Shown: piece by piece, positions 17,171-25,010 of the stretch
Layout of the letters: every line of letters begins with the position of its first letter
Position numbering within the stretch: position 1 is the first letter of the stretch
DNA from: Acidobacteriota bacterium
GTDB lineage: Bacteria; Acidobacteriota; Terriglobia; Terriglobales; Acidobacteriaceae
Assembly (NCBI GenBank): GCA_003010405.1
Contig: PJLO01000003.1
Span: 186,001-250,000, forward strand
Direction: 5' to 3'
Length of the DNA: 64,000 nt
Made by a program: the position numbers and the translations under genes
The notes under the pieces: model-generated
Database searches by the model: none
Seen by the model: the letters and a program-made list of their open reading frames with translations, nothing else
What the model was told of the DNA's origin: nothing

Positions 17171-18187
17171 ATGAAATCGTCTTTCTCTTCTCCGTCAGCG
17201 AAATCTCTGACTATTTCGTGCCGCCGTTGTCCGATTGCTATTTCAAAAGAGAGAGTTCTAGTCTTAGGCCTTTTCGTTCTCCTGCTTGGCGCCGCGCCGC
17301 TGAACCGCGCATTTGCGCAGAGCGCACTTGGGCAACTATCCACCCTTTCTGGGCAGCAGGTGCAAGTACCGGATGTACCTCAACCTACATGCGTCCCGAG
17401 CAGTGTCAGTGATTGCAGCGGTGGCAGAGGATCGTCTTACTCATCGTCCGGGGCCAGTGCAGCAAGCACCCAGAGGGCCAACGCCCAGGCAATCCGGAAC
17501 GCTCAGGCCAAAGCAATCCGAAACGCTCAGCAAATGCAACAGATGCAAAGGATCGTTGACAACATCGTCAACGGCGACCCCGCGGTCAAGGCAGCAGTAA
17601 ATCGCAAGAAAGAGGAAATCCAACAGGCCAACATCGCGCTAGCTCTTGAACAGCAGCAACAGCAAGAGAGCCGTATGCTGCACACCGCGAGGACCGCACA
17701 GGAGCGCCGGGACCAGAAGATCTCCGAACTTTCTGCAAATACCGTCGGCGTACCAAAAGACACGGGCGATATGAGTGGGCTCATCAGGGGCCTGCCCGCG
17801 AGTCAGCAACCTCTCGAAACTTCGCTCGAAGAACACGCAGCCGTAGCAAGGGGAGGTTTTGACGACAGGGGCCCTCTCATGGCCGAACCAGTGAAGCAGC
17901 CGCCCAAACCGTCCAAGCCGTTCGATCCGCGTAACACTGAAGCGAAGGACATTCCGAAGGAACGCCGCACACCCGAAATCGACAAACTGCTTGAACACCG
18001 GGACGAGCTGCGCCGAAAGGAAGCTGAATTACGCAAGGAACTCGAAACAACGCCCCCAGGTTCGCAGGCTTGGATTGATAAATCGGTCGCCGCAGACAAA
18101 CTGCACGGCGAAGGAAACTGGGACACATACAACATCTCTGAAGGGCTTCGCAACAATTCTGCCGGCATACCTTCGACCGCGAATTGA
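17171..18187 (+). CDS. Secreted coiled-coil protein of unknown function
   Basis: A 338-residue protein with an N-terminal signal (hydrophobic 'VLVLGLFVLLLGAAPL', likely cut after 'RAFA'), preceded by an unusually long N-region of about 28 residues. The mature part begins with a Ser/Gly-rich stretch, then a Gln/Ala-rich helix with two almost identical eight-residue units ('AQAIRNAQ', 'AKAIRNAQ') and charged coiled-coil segments up to the C-terminus ('HRDELRRKEAELRKELE'). No known domain is recognised. It follows the ankyrin protein by 61 bp and precedes the next exported helical protein by 22 bp, so the three are probably an operon. Confidence 0.65.
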   Translation: MKSSFSSPSAKSLTISCRRCPIAISKERVLVLGLFVLLLGAAPLNRAFAQSALGQLSTLSGQQVQVPDVPQPTCVPSSVSDCSGGRGSSYSSSGASAASTQRANAQAIRNAQAKAIRNAQQMQQMQRIVDNIVNGDPAVKAAVNRKKEEIQQANIALALEQQQQQESRMLHTARTAQERRDQKISELSANTVGVPKDTGDMSGLIRGLPASQQPLETSLEEHAAVARGGFDDRGPLMAEPVKQPPKPSKPFDPRNTEAKDIPKERRTPEIDKLLEHRDELRRKEAELRKELETTPPGSQAWIDKSVAADKLHGEGNWDTYNISEGLRNNSAGIPSTAN

Positions 18188-18209
18188 GAAGTTGGAAGGA
18201 ATAACGGGA

Positions 18210-19208
18210 ATGAAATGCACAAGCGCGCCTGCTCTCATCGCCATTCTGTTGTGCTGCTCGGTCACGATCTGTGCGGAGACCGTTGACGAGATGGAAGCCC
18301 GTCTTGAACGGGACCGAGTGCGAATCGAGACCGAGCGCAAGACGTTTAACGAAGACTGCAAGCGCGTTCGCCATGAGGATACAGCGGCCACTTCCGCTTG
18401 TAGCAATCGGAAAGCAATCATTCTTTTCGAAATGGAGCACTGGAAGTTCGAAATGGCACGGGCACATAACCTGCGTTGTAAGGCCCTCGCCGAAGACACC
18501 GAGAAGTGGAAAATGGGTGTGGCGCGCGCTGAAGATGTTATGGCTCGCAATGCGGCCATGATGAAAAGCGCGCACGAGGAACGTGTGGCTGACGCCGGAA
18601 ATGCTGCCCAGGCCACTGCAAAGTTCGCCACAAGTTACTATTTTGACAAATCCGCTGAAAACATCTCTAAACTCACGGTTACAAAACAGAACATCGACCG
18701 GGCTTTAGCCGGTGGGCCCGAGTTCATCCGGCGCATGTATCCGGAAGTGACCGCAGCTCAAGCCGAAATAATCAGAAAAAAGCTGGAAAGCGCTTCTCTG
18801 CGCACAAGCGCTCTTGTTCTTTCCATGACCGAAGCGAACCAGGAACTTAAGCACGCCACACCGAAAGAGCAGCGCCGTCTGCTTGCGCGGATAAGGGATG
18901 AGGCGATACATCTCCGCGACCTCGCCGCAACGCCTGCGGGGCTTGAAGGATGCGGAGCCATCCTCTCCGAGATCTATGGCGGCCCGGGCGGAAAGTTTTG
19001 GTTTGAGGTAGTGACAACCGCGATAGTGGCAGGCACTTCCATGGGGGGCGTGGCTGTAGATTCGAAGCTTCTCTACGGCATTGAAAAGAATCAGGCAGAC
19101 ATGCAGAAGATGCTCGATAAAGCGAAGCAACGTATTGCCGAAGACCAACTGAGTATGCAAACACTCGGGTGTAGCAGTGGAGCTACGAAACCGCTGACGG
19201 GCCAGTGA
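18210..19208 (+). CDS. Secreted helical protein of unknown function
   Basis: A 332-residue protein with a short signal peptide ('APALIAILLCCSVTICA', cleavage before 'ETVDE'). AAGGA lies ten bases before the chosen ATG; a longer in-frame reading overlaps the upstream gene and is rejected. The mature protein is almost entirely charged alpha helix ('MEARLERDRVRIETERKTFN', 'HEERVADAGNAAQATAKFA') with a few Cys residues, and has one less polar segment near 260-290 ('FWFEVVTTAIVAGTSMGG') that may be membrane-associated. No family is recognised. Its position with the two preceding exported proteins suggests an envelope complex. Confidence 0.65.
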   Translation: MKCTSAPALIAILLCCSVTICAETVDEMEARLERDRVRIETERKTFNEDCKRVRHEDTAATSACSNRKAIILFEMEHWKFEMARAHNLRCKALAEDTEKWKMGVARAEDVMARNAAMMKSAHEERVADAGNAAQATAKFATSYYFDKSAENISKLTVTKQNIDRALAGGPEFIRRMYPEVTAAQAEIIRKKLESASLRTSALVLSMTEANQELKHATPKEQRRLLARIRDEAIHLRDLAATPAGLEGCGAILSEIYGGPGGKFWFEVVTTAIVAGTSMGGVAVDSKLLYGIEKNQADMQKMLDKAKQRIAEDQLSMQTLGCSSGATKPLTGQ

Positions 19209-19350
19209 GTTTTGGCAAAATCTTCGATTAATCTCTTGATCCTCCGTGGATTTTCTCTCGATCGCTGTTGATTGCAGCCGATCTTGCTCCTGCTTTGCAT
19301 TGCTCTCAAGACCATTGCGATATGATTTAAATCTGTTATACGGAGTAGCT

Positions 19351-19917
19351 ATGAACAGTTTCTCGGAAAGATTAAGTTTTGCGTTTCGGTGTTTCGCTTC
19401 AATTCTGTTTCACGATGAGATTCCCAGCGATATCGTGCAGAAGCTGGCCAAGCCTGCCGGTCCGATTCCTCCGGCACCGGCGACTGCTGCCCCTTCCGTC
19501 TCTCATCCAAAGGAAGTTCGAGAACCAGCCAAAGAGACGTTCGATCGCGCCGTGCAGATGCTTGCGCTGCTGCAGCGTGATGGGCGGCTCATCGATTTTC
19601 TTGCGGAGGACATCTCCGCCTATCCCGACGCGCAGCTTGGAGCCGGTATCCGTACAATTCACGAGACGTGTCGTCATTCGCTCGAGCAGTATGTGAAGTT
19701 GACTCCAATTCTGAATTCCGAAGAGGATCAACCAGTGACGGTGCAGGCAGGTTTTGATCCGGCAGCCATCAAGTTAATTGGCAACGTAGCGGGCGAACCG
19801 CCTGTTTCCGGTGTATTGCGGCACAAAGGATGGCGCGTTAAGGAAGTGAATTTACCTCCGTTGCCGCAGGGCGAGGCCCGGACAGTGATTGCGCCAGCTG
19901 AGGTCGAGCTTTCGTAA
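19351..19917 (+). CDS. DUF2760-family protein
   Basis: A 188-residue soluble protein whose C-terminal two thirds ('RAVQMLALLQRDGRLIDFL', 'YPDAQLGAGIRTIHETC', 'VSGVLRHKGWRV') match the DUF2760 family. A Pro/Ala-rich linker (about 33-52) separates a short N-terminal helix. The family has no known activity, but its genes are typically found directly upstream of paired atypical Hsp70 genes, exactly as here. GGAG precedes the ATG at 19351. It is likely a co-factor or client-binding partner of these Hsp70s. Confidence 0.8.
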   Translation: MNSFSERLSFAFRCFASILFHDEIPSDIVQKLAKPAGPIPPAPATAAPSVSHPKEVREPAKETFDRAVQMLALLQRDGRLIDFLAEDISAYPDAQLGAGIRTIHETCRHSLEQYVKLTPILNSEEDQPVTVQAGFDPAAIKLIGNVAGEPPVSGVLRHKGWRVKEVNLPPLPQGEARTVIAPAEVELS

Positions 19918-19955
19918 GCTGATCTATCAGATGTGGAATTGAAAGGAGATTGTCG

Positions 19956-21803
19956 TTGGCCGCCGAATACATCGTTGGCATTGACCTGGGGACCACGAAT
20001 TCGGCGCTGGCGTTTTGCAGCGCCAGCGCTCCCGAAGAGGAAAGCCGCATCGAGGTCCGCAGCATTCCGCAGCTTGTGAACCCTAATGAGGTAGCGGAAC
20101 GAACGTTGCTGCCGTCGTTTCTGTACATCCCTGGAGAACTCGACTTCTCCAGGGAGAGCCTCGCCTTGCCATGGGAGGCTGAGCCGAAGCTTGTAATCGG
20201 AGAACTTGCGCGTAAACGCGGCGCAGAGAGTCCAAATCGCCTGATCGCCTCCGCCAAGTCCTGGCTCTCCTATGCCGCGGTGAACCGCACCGCGCCGATC
20301 CTGCCCTGGCAAGCGCCGGATGAAGTGCCGAAACTTTCGCCGGTTGAAGCGTCATCGCAGTTGTTGCAGTACTTACGTACGGTGTGGGACAACCGCGCGG
20401 CAGAGGAGCAATCGGGGCACGCTCTCGCCGAACAGGACCTGCTGCTCACTGTGCCCGCTTCGTTTGACGAAGAAGCGCGCGAGCTGACACGGCGCGCCGC
20501 CGAACAGGCCGGTTATCGGCAGGTCACATTGCTGGAAGAGCCCCAAGCGGCTTTCTATGCGTGGCTTGAAAGCCAGGGCGATAGCTGGCGCACTAAAGTC
20601 AAGGTTGGCGACCTCGTTCTTGTCTGCGACGTCGGCGGCGGAACCACGGATTTCAGTCTCATTCTGGTTTCCGAAGAGGATGGAGAACTGACGCTGAAGC
20701 GCGTTGCCGTTGGTGATCATCTCCTGCTTGGTGGCGACAACATGGATCTGACGCTGGCGCGCGTTCTGCAACAGCGCCTTGCTGCGTCGGGGCACAGCGT
20801 TGACACCTGGCAGTTGCATGGTCTTTGGCATCAGTGCCGCACTGCAAAGGAAAAGCTCTTCGATTCGCCTGAGATGCAGCAGCACCCCATTACATTGCTG
20901 GGCAAGGGGACGAAGCTCATCGGCGGCACTATCAGAACAGAACTGGCCCGCCAGGATCTCGACCAGATTCTCATCGAAGGATTTTTCCCAAAGATCGCGA
21001 GCAGCGAATTACCAGCACGGCAGCGCCGTGTCGGCTTCCAGGAATTGGGCCTGCCCTACGCGGCCGATCCTGCCATCACCAAACATCTTGCGCGTTTTCT
21101 CTCAGAGCAGGTTTGCAATAGTCCTGAGGCTGGAGGCATCCGGCGCGGCAGCAGCGGACTGGCCTGTCCCACGCACATCCTGTTCAATGGCGGAGTAATG
21201 AAAGCCGCGGTGCTGCGCGACCGTGTGGTCGAGGTTCTGAACAGCTGGTTGCGACAGGAAGGGTTCGATGCCCTCGGGGCAGAACAGATTCTGGAAGCGC
21301 CCGACCTGGAGCATGCAGTAGCTCGGGGTGCGGCCTATTACGGCAGGTCGCGTCGAGGTCGCGGCGTGCGTATCCGCAGTGGTGCCTCGCGCACTTACTA
21401 CATCGGTATCGAAAGCGCGATGCCCGCTGTGCCCGGCATGGAAGCTCCGCTCAAGGCGCTCTGTGTGGTTCCCTTCGGCATGGAGGAAGGCACCGAAGCT
21501 GCGATTCCCAACAGAGAGTTTGGCCTGGTCGTTGGCGAGCCCGCCGAATTTCGTTTTCTAAGCTCCAGCGTCCGCAAGCAGGACGAGGTAGGCAGCCTTC
21601 TGGAGGATTGGGCTGGCGAGATCGAAGAACTCAGTCCGCTGGAAGTGACACTCCAATTGGATGGCCAGCAGGGTGCGGTTGTGCCGGTGCGGCTCGAAAC
21701 TCGCGTCACCGAACTCGGCACTCTCGAGGTCTGGTGCGTCTCCCGCGACGGCACGCAACGCTGGAAGCTTGAGCTGAACATTCGCGAAAAGCCCGGGAGG
21801 TAA
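19956..21803 (+). CDS. Atypical Hsp70-family chaperone (first of a pair)
   Basis: A 615-residue Hsp70 homologue with a full actin-like ATPase domain: phosphate-1 'GIDLGTTNSALAF', 'VPASFDEEARELT', connect motif 'LLEEPQAAFYAW', phosphate-2 'CDVGGGTTDFS' and the adenosine motif near 'FNGGVMKAAVLRDRVV'. The C-terminal region is shorter and different from the DnaK substrate domain, and the DnaK EEVD-like tail is absent. The TTG at 19956 is chosen because AAGGAG lies seven bases upstream, whereas an in-frame TTG at 19950 is too close to it. No dnaJ or grpE is nearby. It is clearly not the housekeeping DnaK and follows the DUF2760 gene by 38 bp. Confidence 0.85.
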   Translation: MAAEYIVGIDLGTTNSALAFCSASAPEEESRIEVRSIPQLVNPNEVAERTLLPSFLYIPGELDFSRESLALPWEAEPKLVIGELARKRGAESPNRLIASAKSWLSYAAVNRTAPILPWQAPDEVPKLSPVEASSQLLQYLRTVWDNRAAEEQSGHALAEQDLLLTVPASFDEEARELTRRAAEQAGYRQVTLLEEPQAAFYAWLESQGDSWRTKVKVGDLVLVCDVGGGTTDFSLILVSEEDGELTLKRVAVGDHLLLGGDNMDLTLARVLQQRLAASGHSVDTWQLHGLWHQCRTAKEKLFDSPEMQQHPITLLGKGTKLIGGTIRTELARQDLDQILIEGFFPKIASSELPARQRRVGFQELGLPYAADPAITKHLARFLSEQVCNSPEAGGIRRGSSGLACPTHILFNGGVMKAAVLRDRVVEVLNSWLRQEGFDALGAEQILEAPDLEHAVARGAAYYGRSRRGRGVRIRSGASRTYYIGIESAMPAVPGMEAPLKALCVVPFGMEEGTEAAIPNREFGLVVGEPAEFRFLSSSVRKQDEVGSLLEDWAGEIEELSPLEVTLQLDGQQGAVVPVRLETRVTELGTLEVWCVSRDGTQRWKLELNIREKPGR

Positions 21804-21811
21804 AGCCGCCG

Positions 21812-24670
21812 GTGCGTTCTCGCTATTTAATTGGCATCGATCTCGGCACGACAAACTCTGTCGTGGCGTACATCGATACTCAGGAAGTTGCCGACGCGGA
21901 CTCCTCCGTACATGTCTTCCCTGTTCCGCAATTGGTGGAGCGCGGAGAGGTCCGCACGCTCTCGGCACTTCCTTCTTTTCTCTACTTCCCTACCGAAGAC
22001 GAGGTGTCTTCCGGAAGCGTGAGCGCCACATGGGATGAGGACCCGCCCATGATCACGGGAGTACTCGCGCGCGAACAGGGAGCGCTTGTACCGGGCCGGC
22101 AAGTCTCATCAGCCAAGTCGTGGCTTTCCTATTCCGGGGCGAACCGCCGCGCAAAGATACTACCGGCACAAGCTGAACCTCCGCAGCCAATGATCTCCCC
22201 TGTCGAGGCGTCCGCGCGCTATCTGATGCACCTGCGCGATGCTTGGAACTACGCAATCGGCACTGACGCAGATACTCGCTTTGAGCATCAGGAGATCGTC
22301 CTCACTGTGCCAGCCTCGTTCGATGAGGAAGCGCGTGAGCTGACGATCGAAGCTGCACGCATTGCAAAACTCGAAAAGCTCACTCTGCTTGAAGAACCTT
22401 TGGCAGCTTTTTACGCGTGGATTGAGGCGAATCGGCGGGAGCAGTCAGGAAGCCAGTTCTCGCCCCGCAATGCGAGCGATGAAGACCTCCGCGATGGCGA
22501 ACTGATTCTGATCTGCGACATTGGCGGCGGCACAACTGATTTCAGCCTGGTACGCGCTCACCGCGTCGATGGCGAATTGCAATTCGAGCGAACCGCCATT
22601 GGCGAACACCTTCTGCTTGGCGGCGATAATCTCGATCTTGCCCTGACCCGGCACATAGAAGAGTTGCTAGCGAACTCAGAAAAATCAGAGAACACCAAGC
22701 TCACGATGCGGCAGCGGTATGCCCTGCGCAGGGCTTGCTGTGCGGCAAAAGAGCAGTTGCTTAGTGATTCATCTCTGGAACGTGTGCCGGTCACCGTGTT
22801 AGGCAGTGGCCGTGCCGTCATCGGACAGTCGATCAGCGTTGACCTCACGCGCGATGATGTTCTACAGATTCTGACGACCGGATTCCTGCCAATCAATGCA
22901 CCTGGCGAGATGCCAGTGCATGTCCGCTCAACAGGACTGCGCGAACTCGGCTTGCCTTACGCTGGCGATCCCGCCATCACCAGGCATCTTGCTGCATTTC
23001 TGACGCAGGCGGCTATTGCCATGAACGCAAACCAGCCGATGGTTCGACCGGATGCCGTGCTCTTTAACGGCGGCTTCTGCGTGCCAGCGGTGACACGCGA
23101 GCGCATTGTAGAGGCAATTTCCGCCTGGTTTGGCGAAGTCCGCAGTTGGCATCCCAGCGTTCTCAAAAACGAAGCAGTTGAGAGTGCGGTCGCTCGTGGT
23201 GCTGCCTACTATGGCCGTGTACGGCGCGGCGCCGGTCTGCGAGTTAGGGTCGGGAACGCGCGCACATACTACATTGGACTGCCCTCGAACGATGGTCTGC
23301 AGGGTGTTTGTGTTCTGCCCGCGGGAGTCGAAGAGGGCACAACACTTCCGTTGCTCGACCGCGAATTCTCAGTGCTGGCAAACCGTCCGGTCTCGTTCAC
23401 GCTATACAGTTCGAGCACTCGGCACGACGCCCACGGTGAAGTCGCTATGCTGGACGAAGCGAACGTACATCGTCATGCTCCGCTGGTGAGCCTGTTGCGT
23501 TATGGCAAGAAAATGCGCGAGGTCTATCTGACGGTGCGTATGAGAGCTAGTTTTACTGAGCTTGGCACGCTTGAACTCTGGTGTGAATCGCGAGATACGG
23601 ATCATCGTTGGCGGTTGCAGTTCGAGCTGCGAGGCGAGGAGTCGCAAGCGCAGCAACTCGATGCCGAAACTGCACCGCCGCGTTCATCGACCGTTACGGC
23701 CTCCGGCGCCGCGATTGAATCTGCCGCGCAACTGATTTGCAGCGTTTTTGCCGGCTCTGAGGATGGCGACACTCTCACCCCCGAGACTCTCATCAGACAA
23801 ATGGAAGCGTCGCTCGGCGTCAAAAAAGACTCGTGGCCCGTCGCGGCCCTTCGCCGCTTCAGCGACGTACTCATCGAGTTTGCCGCCGGACGCAAAAGAT
23901 CTCCGCGCCATGAACTGCGCTGGCTCAATCTATTTGGCTTCTGCTTACGGCCCGGATTCGGTGTCGCGGCGGACAATGCGCGTGTAAAGTTCTTGCGGCT
24001 TGTCGGCCTTGACGAGCTAGTCTTCCGAGACGATTTGCAATGTCAAATTGAAATGCTGGTGCTGCTGCGTCGAATCGCCGGTGGGATCAATGCCAGTAAG
24101 CAACAGGAACTGTATCGCAAGCTTACGATTGGTGCCGAAAGGAAAAAGGGTCGCCCGAACCGGCAATTGGAATACGAGTCGTGGCGGCTGCTTGCAAGTC
24201 TTGAGCACCTGTCTCCCGGCTTCCGTGCTTCGCTTGGCAATGAGCTGTTGGTGAAGATAAGAAAAGAGCCCGAAGATGCAATCTGGTTGTGGTCGCTAGG
24301 TCGGTTAGGCGCGCGCATTCCGTTATACGGCCCGCTGCATTCTGTAATCGCGATCAATATCGCCAGCGAATGGCTAAACGCCTTGCTGGACCTACCCACC
24401 TTCACAACGGCAACGGCTTTTGCCGTTATTGCAATTGCGCGACGCACTGAGGATTCAGCGCGTGACATCGACGATGTAATTCGTGAGCAAGCAATCTCCC
24501 GATTGAAGGCGTTTGGCATCGAGCAGGAATATATCCAGCTTCTGTCGAAGTACGTCCCACCCGAACGGTCAGACGCGGTCCGCAGTTTCGGAGAGTCGCT
24601 GCCGCCTGAGCTGCAAGCTGTGAGCTCTCCGAACTGTTTGCTGTCCTTGCCAGCGCTGCACAACGACTGA
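21812..24670 (+). CDS. Large Hsp70-family protein with C-terminal extension (second of a pair)
   Basis: A 952-residue protein whose first about 600 residues parallel the upstream Hsp70: 'GIDLGTTNSVVAY', 'VPASFDEEARELT', 'LLEEPLAAFYAW', 'CDIGGGTTDFS', 'FNGGFCVPAVTRERIV'. The remaining about 330 residues are a mostly helical extension ('LIRQMEASLGVKKDSWPVAA', 'LRWLNLFGFCLRPGFG', 'LWSLGRLGARIPLYGPLH') resembling the DUF3731 region seen on such Hsp70s. The GTG at 21812 lies eight bases after the upstream stop, with GGGAGG overlapping the upstream gene's end, so the pair is coupled. The two proteins may form a heteromeric chaperone; this is inference. Confidence 0.85.
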   Translation: MRSRYLIGIDLGTTNSVVAYIDTQEVADADSSVHVFPVPQLVERGEVRTLSALPSFLYFPTEDEVSSGSVSATWDEDPPMITGVLAREQGALVPGRQVSSAKSWLSYSGANRRAKILPAQAEPPQPMISPVEASARYLMHLRDAWNYAIGTDADTRFEHQEIVLTVPASFDEEARELTIEAARIAKLEKLTLLEEPLAAFYAWIEANRREQSGSQFSPRNASDEDLRDGELILICDIGGGTTDFSLVRAHRVDGELQFERTAIGEHLLLGGDNLDLALTRHIEELLANSEKSENTKLTMRQRYALRRACCAAKEQLLSDSSLERVPVTVLGSGRAVIGQSISVDLTRDDVLQILTTGFLPINAPGEMPVHVRSTGLRELGLPYAGDPAITRHLAAFLTQAAIAMNANQPMVRPDAVLFNGGFCVPAVTRERIVEAISAWFGEVRSWHPSVLKNEAVESAVARGAAYYGRVRRGAGLRVRVGNARTYYIGLPSNDGLQGVCVLPAGVEEGTTLPLLDREFSVLANRPVSFTLYSSSTRHDAHGEVAMLDEANVHRHAPLVSLLRYGKKMREVYLTVRMRASFTELGTLELWCESRDTDHRWRLQFELRGEESQAQQLDAETAPPRSSTVTASGAAIESAAQLICSVFAGSEDGDTLTPETLIRQMEASLGVKKDSWPVAALRRFSDVLIEFAAGRKRSPRHELRWLNLFGFCLRPGFGVAADNARVKFLRLVGLDELVFRDDLQCQIEMLVLLRRIAGGINASKQQELYRKLTIGAERKKGRPNRQLEYESWRLLASLEHLSPGFRASLGNELLVKIRKEPEDAIWLWSLGRLGARIPLYGPLHSVIAINIASEWLNALLDLPTFTTATAFAVIAIARRTEDSARDIDDVIREQAISRLKAFGIEQEYIQLLSKYVPPERSDAVRSFGESLPPELQAVSSPNCLLSLPALHND

Positions 24671-24676
24671 TCCAAT

Positions 24677-24862
24677 CAGAAGAGAGGCGTGAGTCAACGT
24701 CTTCAAGCGAAACGAGAGATTCGTGGGAGGCACGTTCAGACTTGACGCTGTTTCACCCGCCACTAGTCCGTCTGGCCCCATCCTGACCAGAAGACGATAG
24801 ATATCCAACCAAACCCCGGAAGACAGCGACTCAAAAATTGTTATTGCCACGCCCTTGTTCAT
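24677..24862 (-). pseudogene. Truncated ArsR-family regulator remnant
   Basis: The minus-strand reading from an ATG at 24862 gives about 62 residues that match the N-terminal HTH of ArsR-type repressors ('WLDIYRLLVRMGPDGLV', 'SSLNVPPTNLSFRLKTLTHA'). The match ends a few bases from the stop of the Hsp70 gene, beyond which the frame reads antisense Hsp70 sequence. The C-terminal half, including dimerisation and metal-binding parts, is missing. The Trp and Arg at positions normally Arg (xRLDIYRLL) and His (LSFHLK) suggest decay. It is probably a relic cut off by a rearrangement; an intact arsC lies about 4.7 kb away. Confidence 0.7.
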
Positions 24863-24914
24863 ACTTCAACAACTACCATTGAAATACTACGCGCTCACCC
24901 TTAAACAAAATAGT

Positions 24915-24941
24915 GAACCCCACTCAAAATGAGTGGGGTTC
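24915..24941 (-). terminator. Hairpin terminator after the lipoprotein gene
   Basis: A perfect 12-bp stem, GAACCCCACTCA paired with TGAGTGGGGTTC around a three-base loop, lies 70 bases past the stop of the minus-strand lipoprotein gene. On that strand it is followed by a T-rich run (ACTATTTTGTTT), fitting an intrinsic terminator. Confidence 0.7.
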
Positions 24942-25010
24942 GTCAAAAACCTGGGATTCTGGTTGCAAGTTCCTGGTTTGGAAACACGCGACCAGCATTC
25001 TCAAAAGATA

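Noticed and set aside
24915..24941. 12-bp inverted repeat as an IS end or attachment site
   Set aside because: It occurs once, directly after a stop codon and before a T-rich run, so a terminator explains it.
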